64,000 nt of DNA from Thiomicrorhabdus sp. Its GTDB lineage: Bacteria > Pseudomonadota > Gammaproteobacteria > Thiomicrospirales > Thiomicrospiraceae. Position numbers and translations under genes: made by a program. The stretch lies in assembly GCF_963677875.1 (NCBI RefSeq), contig NZ_OY782566.1, forward strand, positions 248,001-312,000, in the 5' to 3' direction. The notes beneath the pieces were generated by a model. It did no database searches. It worked only from the letters and a program-made list of their open reading frames with translations, and had not been told where the DNA came from. Positions 33,585 to 43,348 of this stretch are shown here, in pieces. The stretch's first letter is position 1. Each line of letters starts with the position of its first letter.

Positions 33585-34349
33585 TCACTCTGTCGGCTCC
33601 GGCATGGTTGAGAGGTAATCGAAATAGTAATGCGCCAGAGCAATAACCGCAAAAACCGGAACAAACAAACCGACCAGCGGCAGCGCACTCAACATGAACA
33701 AGCCAGCAACCGCCAGAGTCGGAGTCCAATTACCCAGCGGCTTGACCTCATCAAACAGTTTCTCGGGAAGAATAACCTGGCCAACATCCTGCACGACCGA
33801 GAAGCGGAAGAACAGAAAACCGAGTAACCAGAACCAGACCGCATTCACCAGAGGAATAAACAGCATCGGGATGGTCACCAGAAACAGTAACAGCATCAGG
33901 AAACCGAACCATAACAGCTTGCCGATCATGCCCCACATGGTGCCGTGACCACTGTAACTGACATTCGGATAGTGCTTATCGTGAACGGCTTTGACCAAAC
34001 TGTCAGTCATAAAACCGGTAATGATCATTGCAAACAGCAGAATCAGATAACTGCCGAGCAAGACACCCAACGCACCAGCAATCACCGCCATAACAATGCC
34101 AAGGAACCATAAAATCATCGTACCGATAAACGGAACGGCTCCGATCGTCTGCTCTGCTTGCTCTTTCCAGGTATTGAAATCCTGTACCATCGGGTTCTGG
34201 GTGATGAAATCACTGAGCATGAAAACGCCGAAAATACCGTACCCCATCAAAGAAACCAGAATGATCGCCGCCACAAACGGAATAAACAAACGCCACAAAA
34301 TCGCCGGTTCCTTCAAATCCGACAGGGTTTTCAGCCATAAATCGACCAT
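33585..34349 (-). CDS. EI24 domain membrane protein
   Basis: A 254-residue inner-membrane protein with about six helices (for example FVAAIILVSLMGYGIFGVFM, MVAVIAG-like segments, FGFLMLLLFLVTIPMLFIPLVNAVWFWLLGFLFF). The block PLVNAVWFWLLGFLFFRFSVVQDVG matches the EI24/CysZ-like family. CysZ imports sulfate in some bacteria, but the subfamily here is the uncharacterised one. It begins 9 bp after the aldehyde dehydrogenase stop, on the same strand, and so is probably the last gene of a pyrC-like/ALDH/EI24 operon. Confidence 0.75.
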   Translation of the reverse strand: MVDLWLKTLSDLKEPAILWRLFIPFVAAIILVSLMGYGIFGVFMLSDFITQNPMVQDFNTWKEQAEQTIGAVPFIGTMILWFLGIVMAVIAGALGVLLGSYLILLFAMIITGFMTDSLVKAVHDKHYPNVSYSGHGTMWGMIGKLLWFGFLMLLLFLVTIPMLFIPLVNAVWFWLLGFLFFRFSVVQDVGQVILPEKLFDEVKPLGNWTPTLAVAGLFMLSALPLVGLFVPVFAVIALAHYYFDYLSTMPEPTE

Positions 34350-34358
34350 ATAAATTCC

Positions 34359-35729
34359 TTATTTAATCCAGATAGATTTCACGTTGGTAAATTCGCGAAT
34401 TCCCTGCACCGACAATTCACGCCCATAACCGGAATTTTTCACGCCGCCAAACGGCATTCGCGGATCGGAAAAACTGATGCTGTTGACAAAAGTCGCACCC
34501 GACTCCATTCCCCGCGCCATGGTTTCCGCCGTCGCCATATCCGATGTCCAGATCGAACCGCTTAATCCAAAATCCACTGAATTGGCAATTCCCAGCGCAT
34601 GTGCCGGTTCCGACGCCTTCAAAACAATCGCAACCGGCCCGAAGAATTCTTCATGATAAGCAGGCATATTACTGGTCACATCGGTCAAAATTGTCGGCGC
34701 ATAGTAAGACCCCGGGCGATCCAGCTGATAGCCTCCAGTCACGATTTTCGCTCCCAGTTCAACCGAACGCATTACCTGATCGTGCAACTCGTCCAGCAGG
34801 TCCTGGCGCGCCATCGGCGCCAGAGTCGTTGCCGGATCCATCGGATCACCAGCGACGAATTTCGCTTCAACCGCCGTTTTGAATTTTTCGATGAAGTCAT
34901 CCGCCTGAAACTGATCGACGATAAAACGTTTCGAAGCAATACAGCTCTGCCCCATATTCATAAATCGCCCTGTGACCGCTCCGGCAACCGCCTCTTGCAT
35001 GTTTGCATCTTCAAGCACGATAAACGGATCGGAGCCGCCAAGTTCCAACACCGCTTTTTTCAATTCTTCGCCGGCAATCGACGCAACCTTGCGTCCCGCC
35101 GGCTCACTACCGGTCAGGCTGACGGCTCTGACCGCCGGATGACGGATAACGCCTTCCACTTGAGAAGAGCCAATCATCAAGGTCGAGAAAATGCCTTCCG
35201 GCACCCCGGCTTTTCGGAAAACTTCCTCGATCGCCAAAGCACATTGCGGCACGTTGGATGCATGTTTCAACAGGGCGACGTTTCCGGCAATCAGCGCCGG
35301 AGCGGCAAAACGGAATACCTGCCAAAACGGGAAGTTCCACGGCATAACCGCCAGAACCACCCCCAGAGGAAGATAAGCGACATAGCTTTTGGAGGCACCG
35401 GTTTCAATGACTTCGTCAGCGAGAAACGCCGGGCCATGTTCAGCATAGAACTCACAAACCCAGGCGCACTTTTCCACTTCCGCCCGCGCTTCGTTAATGC
35501 TTTTACCCATTTCCAGAGTAATCAGCTCTGCCAGCAGATCAAGGTCGTCACGAAGCACATCCGCCACACGGCCGATCAGCGTGGATCGATCTTCGATCGG
35601 CGTCAGCTTGGCCCAGTCGTCCACCATATAACCGGCTTGGGTTACCACATAATCCAGAGTTTCCTGATCCCAGGTTTCAAATTCGGCCAGCAACTCTCCG
35701 CTGGCGGGGTTAATCGATTGCATTACCAT
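34359..35729 (-). CDS. NAD(P)-dependent aldehyde dehydrogenase (succinate-semialdehyde dehydrogenase-like)
   Basis: A 456-residue ALDH-superfamily enzyme. Substrate and cofactor landmarks are MPWNFPFWQVFR, SLTGSEPAGRKVA, catalytic Glu in LELGGSDPFIV, catalytic Cys in MNMGQSCIASKRF, and the C-terminal EEFFGPVA and MPFGGVKNSGYGREL. The short N-terminus and overall order match the GabD/Sad-type succinate-semialdehyde dehydrogenases of 450-460 residues. The natural substrate is not certain. ATG 35729 has AGGAAG close upstream. It lies 61 bp downstream of the dihydroorotase gene. Confidence 0.85.
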   Translation of the reverse strand: MVMQSINPASGELLAEFETWDQETLDYVVTQAGYMVDDWAKLTPIEDRSTLIGRVADVLRDDLDLLAELITLEMGKSINEARAEVEKCAWVCEFYAEHGPAFLADEVIETGASKSYVAYLPLGVVLAVMPWNFPFWQVFRFAAPALIAGNVALLKHASNVPQCALAIEEVFRKAGVPEGIFSTLMIGSSQVEGVIRHPAVRAVSLTGSEPAGRKVASIAGEELKKAVLELGGSDPFIVLEDANMQEAVAGAVTGRFMNMGQSCIASKRFIVDQFQADDFIEKFKTAVEAKFVAGDPMDPATTLAPMARQDLLDELHDQVMRSVELGAKIVTGGYQLDRPGSYYAPTILTDVTSNMPAYHEEFFGPVAIVLKASEPAHALGIANSVDFGLSGSIWTSDMATAETMARGMESGATFVNSISFSDPRMPFGGVKNSGYGRELSVQGIREFTNVKSIWIK

Positions 35730-35790
35730 TTTTTCTTCCTCGCTCTATATCCCGGGCTTTACATTCAACCATCTGTTTTTTTTCGGCGAT

Positions 35791-37131
35791 TTAACGATCA
35801 AACATCAAACGATGCCCCGGCGTAAATTCGGCAAATTCGCCTTGATAATATTTCAGCTCTCCGGAAACAAAGGTTCCGACAACCGACGATTTAAATTCAT
35901 GTCCTTCCCAGGGGGACCAGCCGCACTTATAAAGATTATGGGCTTTATCGTCAAGGTGCGGACGATTCATATCAACCAGCACCAAGTCGGCCCAGTAGCC
36001 TTCACGAATAAAACCGCGCTTGTCTATCTCGAACAAACGGGCCACGTTATGCGACGTGCGATCAACCACGGTTTCCAGGTCGAAAACCCCTTCATGCACC
36101 ATATCCAGCAAAGCGCACAGCGACTGCTGCACCTGCGGCAATCCGGCAGGAGCCGAAAAATAGGAGTTGTTTTTTTCTTCTTCCAAATGCGGAGCATGAT
36201 CGGTCGCAATAACATCGATGCGACCCTCTCTGACCGCCTGACGAATCGCGTCTCGATCAGAGGCTTTTTTCACTGCCGGGTTACACTTGATTTTATGGCC
36301 GTAATCTGCGTAATCGTCTTCACTGAACCACAAATGATGCACGCAGGCCTCAGCGGTGATTTTTTTATTTTCCACCGGCCCCGGTTCGAACAATTCCAAT
36401 TCATCCGCAGTAGTGATATGCAGAATATGCAAACGCGCCCCAGTTTCTTTGGCCAGTTCAACCCCCATCGAAGAGGACTTGTAACAAGCTTCCCGACAAC
36501 GGATATTCGGGTGTTCGGCGGCAGGAATGTCCTCACCGAAACGGGCTTTGTATTCCGCTTCATTGGCTTTGATCATCGGTGTGTCTTCGCAATGCGTCGC
36601 GATCAACATCGGGCTGTGGGTAAAAATGGCACGCAAGGCCTGTTGCTGGTCAACCAGCATATTTCCGGTTGAAGACCCCATAAACACCTTTACACCGCAG
36701 ATACTTTTAGGATCCAGCTTGGGGAGTAATTCAGCATTGTCGTTGGTGCCGCCGAAATAGAAAGAATAGTTGGCCCAGGATTTCTTAGCCCCCAGTTCAT
36801 ATTTGGCGTCCAACGCTTCCAAAGTCGTTGTCGTCGGGTTCACGTTCGGCATATCCATAAAAGATGTCGTGCCACCGGCAACCGCCGCTTTAGATTCGGT
36901 CGCAATTTCCGCCTTGGCCGTTAATCCCGGCTCGCGAAAATGCACCTGATCGTCAATCATCCCCGGCAGCAGGTGCAATCCTCGCGCATCAATCACCCGG
37001 TCTGCGCTCTCGGCGTCGATCTGATCGGCAATTTTCTCAATCATGCCGTCAACGATCAGCAGATCAGCAAGTTGTTGCTTGCCTTCGTTTACGATGGTGG
37101 CCTGGGAAATTAAAATGCGTTGTCGGCTCAT
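35791..37131 (-). CDS. pyrC: Dihydroorotase
   Basis: Closes N-carbamoyl-aspartate to dihydroorotate in pyrimidine synthesis. It is an amidohydrolase-fold protein of 446 residues. Landmarks are LLPGMIDDQVHFREPGL (metal-binding loop), MDMPNVNPTTTT, CGVKVFMGSSTGNML, THCEDTP, LHILHITTADE and ATDHAPHLEEEK (catalytic Asp). The usual HxH of the first strand is QxH (DQVHFRE), as in a dihydroorotase subgroup known from Bacteroidetes. ATG 37131 has AAGGGA upstream. An earlier start at 37221 adds 30 non-homologous residues. A hydantoinase-type side activity is a lesser possibility. Confidence 0.88.
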   Translation of the reverse strand: MSRQRILISQATIVNEGKQQLADLLIVDGMIEKIADQIDAESADRVIDARGLHLLPGMIDDQVHFREPGLTAKAEIATESKAAVAGGTTSFMDMPNVNPTTTTLEALDAKYELGAKKSWANYSFYFGGTNDNAELLPKLDPKSICGVKVFMGSSTGNMLVDQQQALRAIFTHSPMLIATHCEDTPMIKANEAEYKARFGEDIPAAEHPNIRCREACYKSSSMGVELAKETGARLHILHITTADELELFEPGPVENKKITAEACVHHLWFSEDDYADYGHKIKCNPAVKKASDRDAIRQAVREGRIDVIATDHAPHLEEEKNNSYFSAPAGLPQVQQSLCALLDMVHEGVFDLETVVDRTSHNVARLFEIDKRGFIREGYWADLVLVDMNRPHLDDKAHNLYKCGWSPWEGHEFKSSVVGTFVSGELKYYQGEFAEFTPGHRLMFDR

Positions 37132-37295
37132 AGGGATCCCTTGATTAAATTTAAAATGTCGGATGAATCTGATTATTCTATCCTGAAAACCAACGGATTT
37201 GAGGCGATTTCGGCAACACAAACCAAGCTGCGAATGGTCTTTTCATTGACGGAGCGCTAGAATAAATTCCTTCATTCCCATATTCGGAGTTTCGA

Positions 37296-37580
37296 ATGAA
37301 ATCCTGGAATCCGTTTGCCTGGCTGCTGATTGGTCTGGTTCGCGTTTATCAATTATTTATCAGTCCGCTAATCGGGCCGCGATGCCGGTTTTATCCAACC
37401 TGCTCTCATTACACCATCGAAGCCATTAAATGCCACGGCGTGATTCGCGGCGGCTGGCTGGCAATCAAACGCATCAGCCGCTGCCATCCGGGCAATCCAG
37501 GGGGAATCGATGAAGTTCCGGGCTGCGGATGCCATAAAGAAGAATGCAAAACATCCGAACCACCCAAAGCTGACACATAA
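37296..37580 (+). CDS. yidD: Membrane protein insertion efficiency factor YidD
   Basis: A 94-residue small protein with amphipathic N-terminus and the family blocks [35 protein letters not shown] and [19 protein letters not shown] (conserved CRFxPTCSxY and HP). It assists YidC-dependent insertion of membrane proteins. It is not beside rnpA/yidC here. A separate location is found in some lineages. A Cys-containing C-terminal tail (GCGCHKEEC) is unusual in length. Confidence 0.93.
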   Translation: MKSWNPFAWLLIGLVRVYQLFISPLIGPRCRFYPTCSHYTIEAIKCHGVIRGGWLAIKRISRCHPGNPGGIDEVPGCGCHKEECKTSEPPKADT

Positions 37581-37681
37581 ATTTCATATTAGGCCGCTTT
37601 GAATCGCTAGAATAAGGTGCATTATCAAATCAGGCCCTTTTTTGGCCACACTCAACACTTCAACCGAGCCAGAGGAAAAGC

Positions 37682-39820
37682 ATGACTGCTGTATCAAACG
37701 ACGTTTCATCCGTATCCGCCCCTGAAGAGGCGCTACCGCTTTACATCAACCGCGAACAAAGCCTGCTTGAATTCAATCGCCGCGTTCTGGCTCAAGCGAA
37801 GCGTCCTGATATTCCACTTCTTGAGCGAGTGAAATACCTGTGCATTTCCAGCAGTAACATGGACGAATTCTTCGAAGTGCGTCTGGCCAGTCTGTACGAA
37901 TTGATCGATGTTCCCGGCGCCCTCACCCAACCGGACGATATGGAACCGGCGAAGGCGATCGAAATGCTGTCCAAACTGGCGCATGAAATCGTCGAAGACC
38001 AGTACCATACCCTGAACCACGTACTGGTTCCGGATCTGGAAAAAGAAAACATTCGCTTCCTGCGCCGCAACCACTGGACCGATCAACACAAAGAATGGAT
38101 TCGCAACTACTTTATCGAATCCTTGCAGCCGGTTTTGAGCGCAGTCGGCCTGGATCCATCCCATCCGTTCCCGAAAGTCTTGAACAAAAGTTTGAACTTC
38201 ATCGTATCGCTTGAAGGAAAAGACGCTTTCGGACGCTCCAACGGTTTGGCGATTGTGCCGGTTCCACGTTCCCTGTCACGTATCATTAAACTGCCTCCGG
38301 AGGCAACGGATGGCGAAAACGATTTCGTCTTCCTGTCTTCGGTACTGCACGCCAATGTTTCGCTTCTATTCCCTGGCATGACGGTCACTGGTTGCTACCA
38401 GTTCCGCGTAACTCGTAATACCAACCTGTTCATCGACGAAGAAGAAGTCGAAGATATCATGAGCGCTCTGCGCGGCGAGCTTTCCAGCCGCCAGTATGGC
38501 GGAGCAATCCGTCTGGAAGTCGCCGACAACTGTCCGCCGCACATGGTCGAATATCTGCTGGATCGCTTTAATCTAGACGAAACCGCCTTGTACCAGGTTC
38601 ACGGGCCGGTCAACCTGCACCGTTTGAATGCGGTTCCGGATATGGCAAACCGTCCTGATCTGCAATTCCCGCCACATCAGCCAAAACCGCTGACCGTCAA
38701 ACCGACTCCGAAAAAAGCCTTCCGCCTGTTCACACGTCACAAGCAGCCGGAAACCATGTTCGAACGCATCGCCAGCAAAGACATCTTACTGCACCACCCT
38801 TATGATGCCTTCACGCCGGTTGTCGACTTTCTGAAACAAGCTGCGACTGACCCGGACGTTTTGGCCATCCGCATGACCTTGTACCGCACCGGGGACCGCT
38901 CGCCAATCATCGATGCTTTGGAAAAAGCCGCCCAGAACGGAAAAGAAGTCACTGCGGTAGTCGAGCTTCGTGCCCGTTTCGACGAGGATAACAACATTTT
39001 GCAAGCAACTCGCCTGCAAGACGCCGGGGTTCACGTCGTTTATGGTGTTGTCGGCTATAAGACCCATGCAAAAATGATTCTGGTTGTTCGCCGAGAAGAA
39101 GGCAAAATCCGCTACTACACCCATATGGGAACGGGTAACTATCACCAGATCACCACGCGTTTCTATTCCGACTTCGGACTTTTGACTGCCAACCAGGCAA
39201 TCGGCCGTGATGCTTCAAAAGTGTTCCAGCAATTAACCAGCCTTGGCGAAACCAAAGGCTTGGAAGTTCTGTTGCAATCACCATTCACACTGCACAGCGG
39301 CATGATTGAACGCATTCAACGCGAAGCGGAAAACGCCCGTCAGGGCAAATCGGCACGCATCATTGCCAAGATGAACGGATTAGAAGAAAAAGGGATGATC
39401 GATGCGTTGTACGCAGCCTCTCAAGCCGGTGTACAAATCGATTTGATCGTTCGCGGCATCTGCAGCCTGCGCCCAGGCGTTCCCGGTCTGTCGGAGAACA
39501 TTCGCGTCACCTCGATCATCGGCCGCTTCCTTGAGCATCACCGGATATACTATTTCGAGAACGACGGACAACAGCCAGAACTGTTCTGCGCCAGCGCCGA
39601 CTGGATGAAACGCAATCTGCTTTCACGCGTCGAAACCTGCTTCCCGATTCTGGATCCGAACTGCTTCCAGCAGGTCTACACCGAAGGCCTCGCAATCTAT
39701 CTTCAGGATAATACAGGAGCCTGGCAACTGCAGTCCGACGGTTTCTACAAGCAAAAACCGCAAGGTGACGAAGCACCGTTCACTGCACAACAAAGCCTGA
39801 TTGAAAAATACCAGTCTTAA
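37682..39820 (+). CDS. ppk1: Polyphosphate kinase 1
   Basis: Makes polyphosphate from ATP (reversible). The 712-residue product has the N domain INREQSLLEFNRRVLAQA, head domain, and the two phospholipase D-like C domains. Landmarks are the autophosphorylated His region GYKTHAKMILVVRR, TGNYH, SPFTLHSGMIERI and RGICSLRPGVPGLSENIRV. It is convergent with nothing and followed by a strong terminator at 39849-39895. ppx lies just downstream as a separate unit. ATG 37682 has GAGGAAA nearby. Confidence 0.96.
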   Translation: MTAVSNDVSSVSAPEEALPLYINREQSLLEFNRRVLAQAKRPDIPLLERVKYLCISSSNMDEFFEVRLASLYELIDVPGALTQPDDMEPAKAIEMLSKLAHEIVEDQYHTLNHVLVPDLEKENIRFLRRNHWTDQHKEWIRNYFIESLQPVLSAVGLDPSHPFPKVLNKSLNFIVSLEGKDAFGRSNGLAIVPVPRSLSRIIKLPPEATDGENDFVFLSSVLHANVSLLFPGMTVTGCYQFRVTRNTNLFIDEEEVEDIMSALRGELSSRQYGGAIRLEVADNCPPHMVEYLLDRFNLDETALYQVHGPVNLHRLNAVPDMANRPDLQFPPHQPKPLTVKPTPKKAFRLFTRHKQPETMFERIASKDILLHHPYDAFTPVVDFLKQAATDPDVLAIRMTLYRTGDRSPIIDALEKAAQNGKEVTAVVELRARFDEDNNILQATRLQDAGVHVVYGVVGYKTHAKMILVVRREEGKIRYYTHMGTGNYHQITTRFYSDFGLLTANQAIGRDASKVFQQLTSLGETKGLEVLLQSPFTLHSGMIERIQREAENARQGKSARIIAKMNGLEEKGMIDALYAASQAGVQIDLIVRGICSLRPGVPGLSENIRVTSIIGRFLEHHRIYYFENDGQQPELFCASADWMKRNLLSRVETCFPILDPNCFQQVYTEGLAIYLQDNTGAWQLQSDGFYKQKPQGDEAPFTAQQSLIEKYQS

Positions 39821-39848
39821 TCGCAAAAACACCGCGAACCGACAGATG

Positions 39849-39895
39849 AAGATGCGCATACCCTCCAAAGAGGGTAAACTATGCGCATCTTTTTT
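39849..39895 (+). terminator. Rho-independent terminator after ppk
   Basis: AAGATGCGCAT (39849-39859) pairs with ATGCGCATCTT (39881-39891), with an inner ACCCTC/GAGGGT stem and a T6 run. It separates ppk from ppx. Confidence 0.92.
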
Positions 39896-39957
39896 CATTT
39901 AGAAGGGCGCCCCATAACGCGCCGCATTATAAAGCAAGACAAGTTTTTCCAGATTCT

Positions 39958-41481
39958 ATGAACGATTCCCAACAAAATCAGCCGGAGAATAACCAGTCTC
40001 TTTACGCTGCCATTGATCTCGGCTCCAACAGTTTTCATATGATTATCGCCCGTGAAGTTCACGGCCAGATGCAGGTCATCGATAAGCATAAAGAAATGGT
40101 TCGTCTACGTGCCGGTCTCGACAAGAGCGGCAAACTCTCTGAAAAAGCGTTTAGCGAAGGAATCGCCTGCCTGGAACGTTTCGGCGAGCGCATCAAGGAG
40201 ATTCCGAAGCAGAATGTTCGCGCTGTCGGAACCAATACCCTGCGCAACGCCAAAAACAGTCGAGATTTTCTCAATCAGGCCCGGCAGGCACTCGGACATA
40301 ACATTCAGATCATCGCCGGCCGCGAAGAAGCCCGTCTGATCTATCTCGGCGTTGCTCACGGCCTGCCGAACAACGACGATCAGCGCCTGGTCATGGACAT
40401 CGGCGGCGGCAGTACCGAATACATCATCGGCTGCCAATTCAACGATTCACACTTGACCAGCACCGAAATGGGCTGCGTCAGCATTACCCAAAACTATTTT
40501 CCAAAGGGCAAAATCACCGCCGAACGCATGGAGCAGGCCATTTCTCAATGCCGTTTGATTCTGCGCCCGCATCAAAACAAGTTGAAAAGTCTGGGCTGGG
40601 ACAACGCCATCGGCGCTTCGGGCAGCATCAAATCCATCGGGCAGATTCTGGAATTAAACGAATGGAGCGAGAGCGGCATTACCCTCGACGGCATGAACAA
40701 GCTGAAAGAAGCTCTGATTGAGGCCGGTTCTGCGGACGAACTGAAGCTGGAAGGTTTAAAAGACGAACGGCGCCCGGTTCTGGTTGGCGGTCTGGCCATC
40801 CTGATCGCTACATTTATCGAATTAAAAATCGAACGCATGGCAGTTTCCAATAATGCTCTGCGCGAGGGGTTGGTTTTCGACACCCTTGGCCGCCTGTATT
40901 CGGAAGATGTCCGCGAAACCAGCGTTCAAGCCATGCAAAAATGGATGAAAGTCGATCTTCAGCAAGCCGAGGCGATTGCCAAAACCGCCAACACCCTTTA
41001 CAAACAGGCGCACAACGTCTGGGAACTGCACAGTAGTGATTACGATTTCAAACGCCTGTTAAAGTGGGCCTGCATGCTGCACGAGTGCGGCATCGCTATC
41101 AGTTACAAACGCTACCGACACCACAGTGCCTATCTGATTCGCCAGGCCGACATGGCCGGTTTCGATCAGCAGGAACAACTCCTGTTGAGCATGATGCTGC
41201 TGAATCATCGAGGAAAGTTCCAAACGGAAGTCTTTGGCGAACTGGACAAATCTCTGGCGAAAAAAATGCTGTTCCTGACAGTGGTTCTACGCCTTGCCGT
41301 GCGCATTCACCGCGGACGCGACAGCGGCTTACCTGATCCGGTTCTCGTCATCAAGGAGACCAACCGGCTGGAACTGGAATTTGACGATCACTGGCTGGAA
41401 GAACATCCGCTGACCAGAATGGATCTGGAAGTGGAAGTAAAACGCCTTGAAGCGGCCGGCTTTACACTGACCATTTCCTGA
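39958..41481 (+). CDS. ppx: Exopolyphosphatase (Ppx/GppA family)
   Basis: Hydrolyses terminal phosphates of polyphosphate, and possibly pppGpp. The 507-residue product has the actin-like phosphate loop DLGSNSFHMIIAR, VGTNTLRNAKNS, GREEARLIYLG (catalytic Glu) and the second phosphate loop DIGGGSTEYIIG. The long C-terminal HD-like helical domain (about 320-507) follows, with ECGIAISYKRYRHHSAYLIRQAD. The length matches Ppx rather than the shorter GppA forms. Its position after ppk fits a polyphosphate pair. Confidence 0.93.
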   Translation: MNDSQQNQPENNQSLYAAIDLGSNSFHMIIAREVHGQMQVIDKHKEMVRLRAGLDKSGKLSEKAFSEGIACLERFGERIKEIPKQNVRAVGTNTLRNAKNSRDFLNQARQALGHNIQIIAGREEARLIYLGVAHGLPNNDDQRLVMDIGGGSTEYIIGCQFNDSHLTSTEMGCVSITQNYFPKGKITAERMEQAISQCRLILRPHQNKLKSLGWDNAIGASGSIKSIGQILELNEWSESGITLDGMNKLKEALIEAGSADELKLEGLKDERRPVLVGGLAILIATFIELKIERMAVSNNALREGLVFDTLGRLYSEDVRETSVQAMQKWMKVDLQQAEAIAKTANTLYKQAHNVWELHSSDYDFKRLLKWACMLHECGIAISYKRYRHHSAYLIRQADMAGFDQQEQLLLSMMLLNHRGKFQTEVFGELDKSLAKKMLFLTVVLRLAVRIHRGRDSGLPDPVLVIKETNRLELEFDDHWLEEHPLTRMDLEVEVKRLEAAGFTLTIS

Positions 41482-41520
41482 AATACGGCCGACATCGCAA
41501 ACCTTTGCCGGATGGCATAA

Positions 41521-42600
41521 TCAGTAAACATCCAATTGCAGGCGTTTTTGCTTTTTCATCTCTTTCAAAAACGCTTCGGCCGCTTCGCTGTCCAAAGCGG
41601 CTTGCGCTTCCAAAATCGCCAAAAAAGTCCGGTGAACCGAATCCATCAAGTTGCTCTGGCTGCCACAAACATAAAAATGCGCCCCCTGTTGCAAGCAGTT
41701 CCAGACAATGGCTCTCTGCTCCCATAAACGTTGCTGCACATAGACTTTATGCGCTTGATCTCGGGAAAAAGCAAAATGACATTGCAACCATCCCGCCTGC
41801 TGCCATTCTTCCAGCTCATCGCAGCACAGGCAATGTTCGGCCCGGGTGGTTTCACCGAAAAACAGTACATTTTCTTTTGCACCTTGCTGACAGCGTTGCT
41901 GCATAAAACCGATAAAAGGCGCAATACCGGTTCCGGCACCGATCATCACCACCGGAACCTCCGGCTCCTGAGGTAATTTGAATCCTGGATTCGGACGCAA
42001 TTCCGCCTCAACCCGGTCTCCGATGGCAAAGCGTTTCATCATACCGGTCGCAACCCCGTGGCGGAAACGTTCGGCATTTTCATAGGCAACCAGCTTATAG
42101 AGAATGGACACGGAATTATCCATATTCATCGATGCAATTGAATAAAAACGCGGTGCAAGCGGCGAGAACAGAGCCAAAGCTTCTTCCCCCATCTCAGCAA
42201 TTTCCGGAAACGCCTCAAGCAGATCAAGAATATCTTTTCCCCGTGCATATTCAATCATTGCATGCCGGTCCGACCACTCTCCCAGACCGTAAGTCCGTTG
42301 CAGCTTATTGAGAATGGCCGGGTTCAACTGAGTCAGTTCCAGATGTTCACGAAGGGCGCTTTCCGCAGTAATCTCGCCCGCCCGGCGCAAAACCACCACC
42401 TGTTCAGGAGCGAGCGAGAGGCGGTCGAGTATCGCCGAAACCAACGGCTGCGGATTATAAGCTTTTATACAGAGCCAGTCGCCGGGCTGATAATCCAGTC
42501 TAACCCCCTCATCCTGCGGAACCAGATTCAGCCGGTACACTTCCTTGAAGGGAGAGTCCGGGGTTAAACAACGCTGCTCGCGCACGGTAAAAATCTGCAT
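41521..42600 (-). CDS. CysJ-like flavoprotein reductase without flavodoxin domain
   Basis: A 359-residue diflavin-reductase C-terminal half standing alone. The N-terminal part is a CysJ-type FAD domain with helical insertion, carrying PRFYSIASM (FAD-binding RxYS). The GVATGMMKRF segment follows, then the NADPH domain with VVMIGAGTGIAPFIGFMQQR, the acidic-Cys pair HCLCCDELEEW, and YVCGSQSNLM. No flavodoxin (FMN) domain precedes it and no gene for one is adjacent. It probably hands electrons from NAD(P)H to a separate partner such as a ferredoxin, flavodoxin or hemoprotein. The closest functional neighbours (sulfite reductase) are not in the window. Confidence 0.78.
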   Translation of the reverse strand: MQIFTVREQRCLTPDSPFKEVYRLNLVPQDEGVRLDYQPGDWLCIKAYNPQPLVSAILDRLSLAPEQVVVLRRAGEITAESALREHLELTQLNPAILNKLQRTYGLGEWSDRHAMIEYARGKDILDLLEAFPEIAEMGEEALALFSPLAPRFYSIASMNMDNSVSILYKLVAYENAERFRHGVATGMMKRFAIGDRVEAELRPNPGFKLPQEPEVPVVMIGAGTGIAPFIGFMQQRCQQGAKENVLFFGETTRAEHCLCCDELEEWQQAGWLQCHFAFSRDQAHKVYVQQRLWEQRAIVWNCLQQGAHFYVCGSQSNLMDSVHRTFLAILEAQAALDSEAAEAFLKEMKKQKRLQLDVY

Positions 42601-42681
42601 GTTCGATCCGTTACTGAATAAAGTTTTGTTTCATCCGACCGTTTTCGATAATCCGTCGGTAATCGGCGCTCTCGCTACGAA

Positions 42682-43155
42682 TCAGGAGGCTGAAGCCACA
42701 ACGGAAGTCAACCACGGTGCCGTGACAAAAATGGTCAGAGCCGAAGCCAGACCGGCAACCATTCCGATGGCCAGACTTTGCAGAAAATGTTTCGGGTTAT
42801 GCAGGTCGGCCATCTCCTTGTCCATCGAGTTAAACAGATTGACCTGCTTCTTCAAAAGCGCATTCAGTGTCTTAATCTGCTTAAACAGCAGCTGCTGCTC
42901 TCTTTCGAGATGAATGCGCGATTGCTGAGATTCCTCTTCCAGCTGCTTTAAACGCTGCAAAAGCTGATTGATCGACTCTTCGATTTCTTTTTCGATTTTG
43001 TTCATATTCGATGGCGGAGCCGCCGTATTCTTCCTGGCTCCCTGAGACGCCGATGAAGCCTTAGCAGGCGCCGCTTCTTTCTGCCTGCGCTTTGCTTGCT
43101 CAAGCAGCACACTTTTAGAACCCAGCGGTTCAACTTGTCTTAAGTCTATTGCCAT
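42682..43155 (-). CDS. Hypothetical coiled-coil protein with C-terminal membrane segment
   Basis: A 157-residue protein not recognised as a known family. The first 50 residues are basic and Ala/Ser-rich (low complexity, KRRQKEAAPAKASSAS). Residues 55-110 are a strongly predicted coiled coil (EIEESINQLLQRLKQLEEES, then ERE and KALLKKQ repeats). A hydrophobic segment from about 127 to 150 (FLQSLAIGMVAGLASALTIF) could anchor it in the membrane. It is downstream of nothing obvious, and 81 bp upstream of the CysJ-like reductase on the same strand. A scaffolding role is possible. No function is assigned. Confidence 0.65.
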   Translation of the reverse strand: MAIDLRQVEPLGSKSVLLEQAKRRQKEAAPAKASSASQGARKNTAAPPSNMNKIEKEIEESINQLLQRLKQLEEESQQSRIHLEREQQLLFKQIKTLNALLKKQVNLFNSMDKEMADLHNPKHFLQSLAIGMVAGLASALTIFVTAPWLTSVVASAS

Positions 43156-43348
43156 TTATCGATTCCTCTTCTTTCGCGAACAGCGACCTATCGCCGTCAA
43201 AAACTCGTCATACCTGACAGCAGAAAGCACCTACCCGCCATTGTAATACAGAGTTACGCAAAAAGCGTGCCCGAAGCTTTAAATCCCCATGCAATCCCGG
43301 TAGACTTTTAGCACCCTGCCAACAAAAACACCATCAAAGGTTCGGATT

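Noticed and set aside
34599..35825. A 408-codon plus-strand frame antisense to the aldehyde dehydrogenase
   Set aside because: The opposite strand encodes a full ALDH with catalytic Glu and Cys. The antisense product has no recognisable motif and has the composition of a mirror frame.
35812..36672. A 286-codon plus-strand frame antisense to dihydroorotase
   Set aside because: Dihydroorotase motifs occupy the opposite strand throughout.
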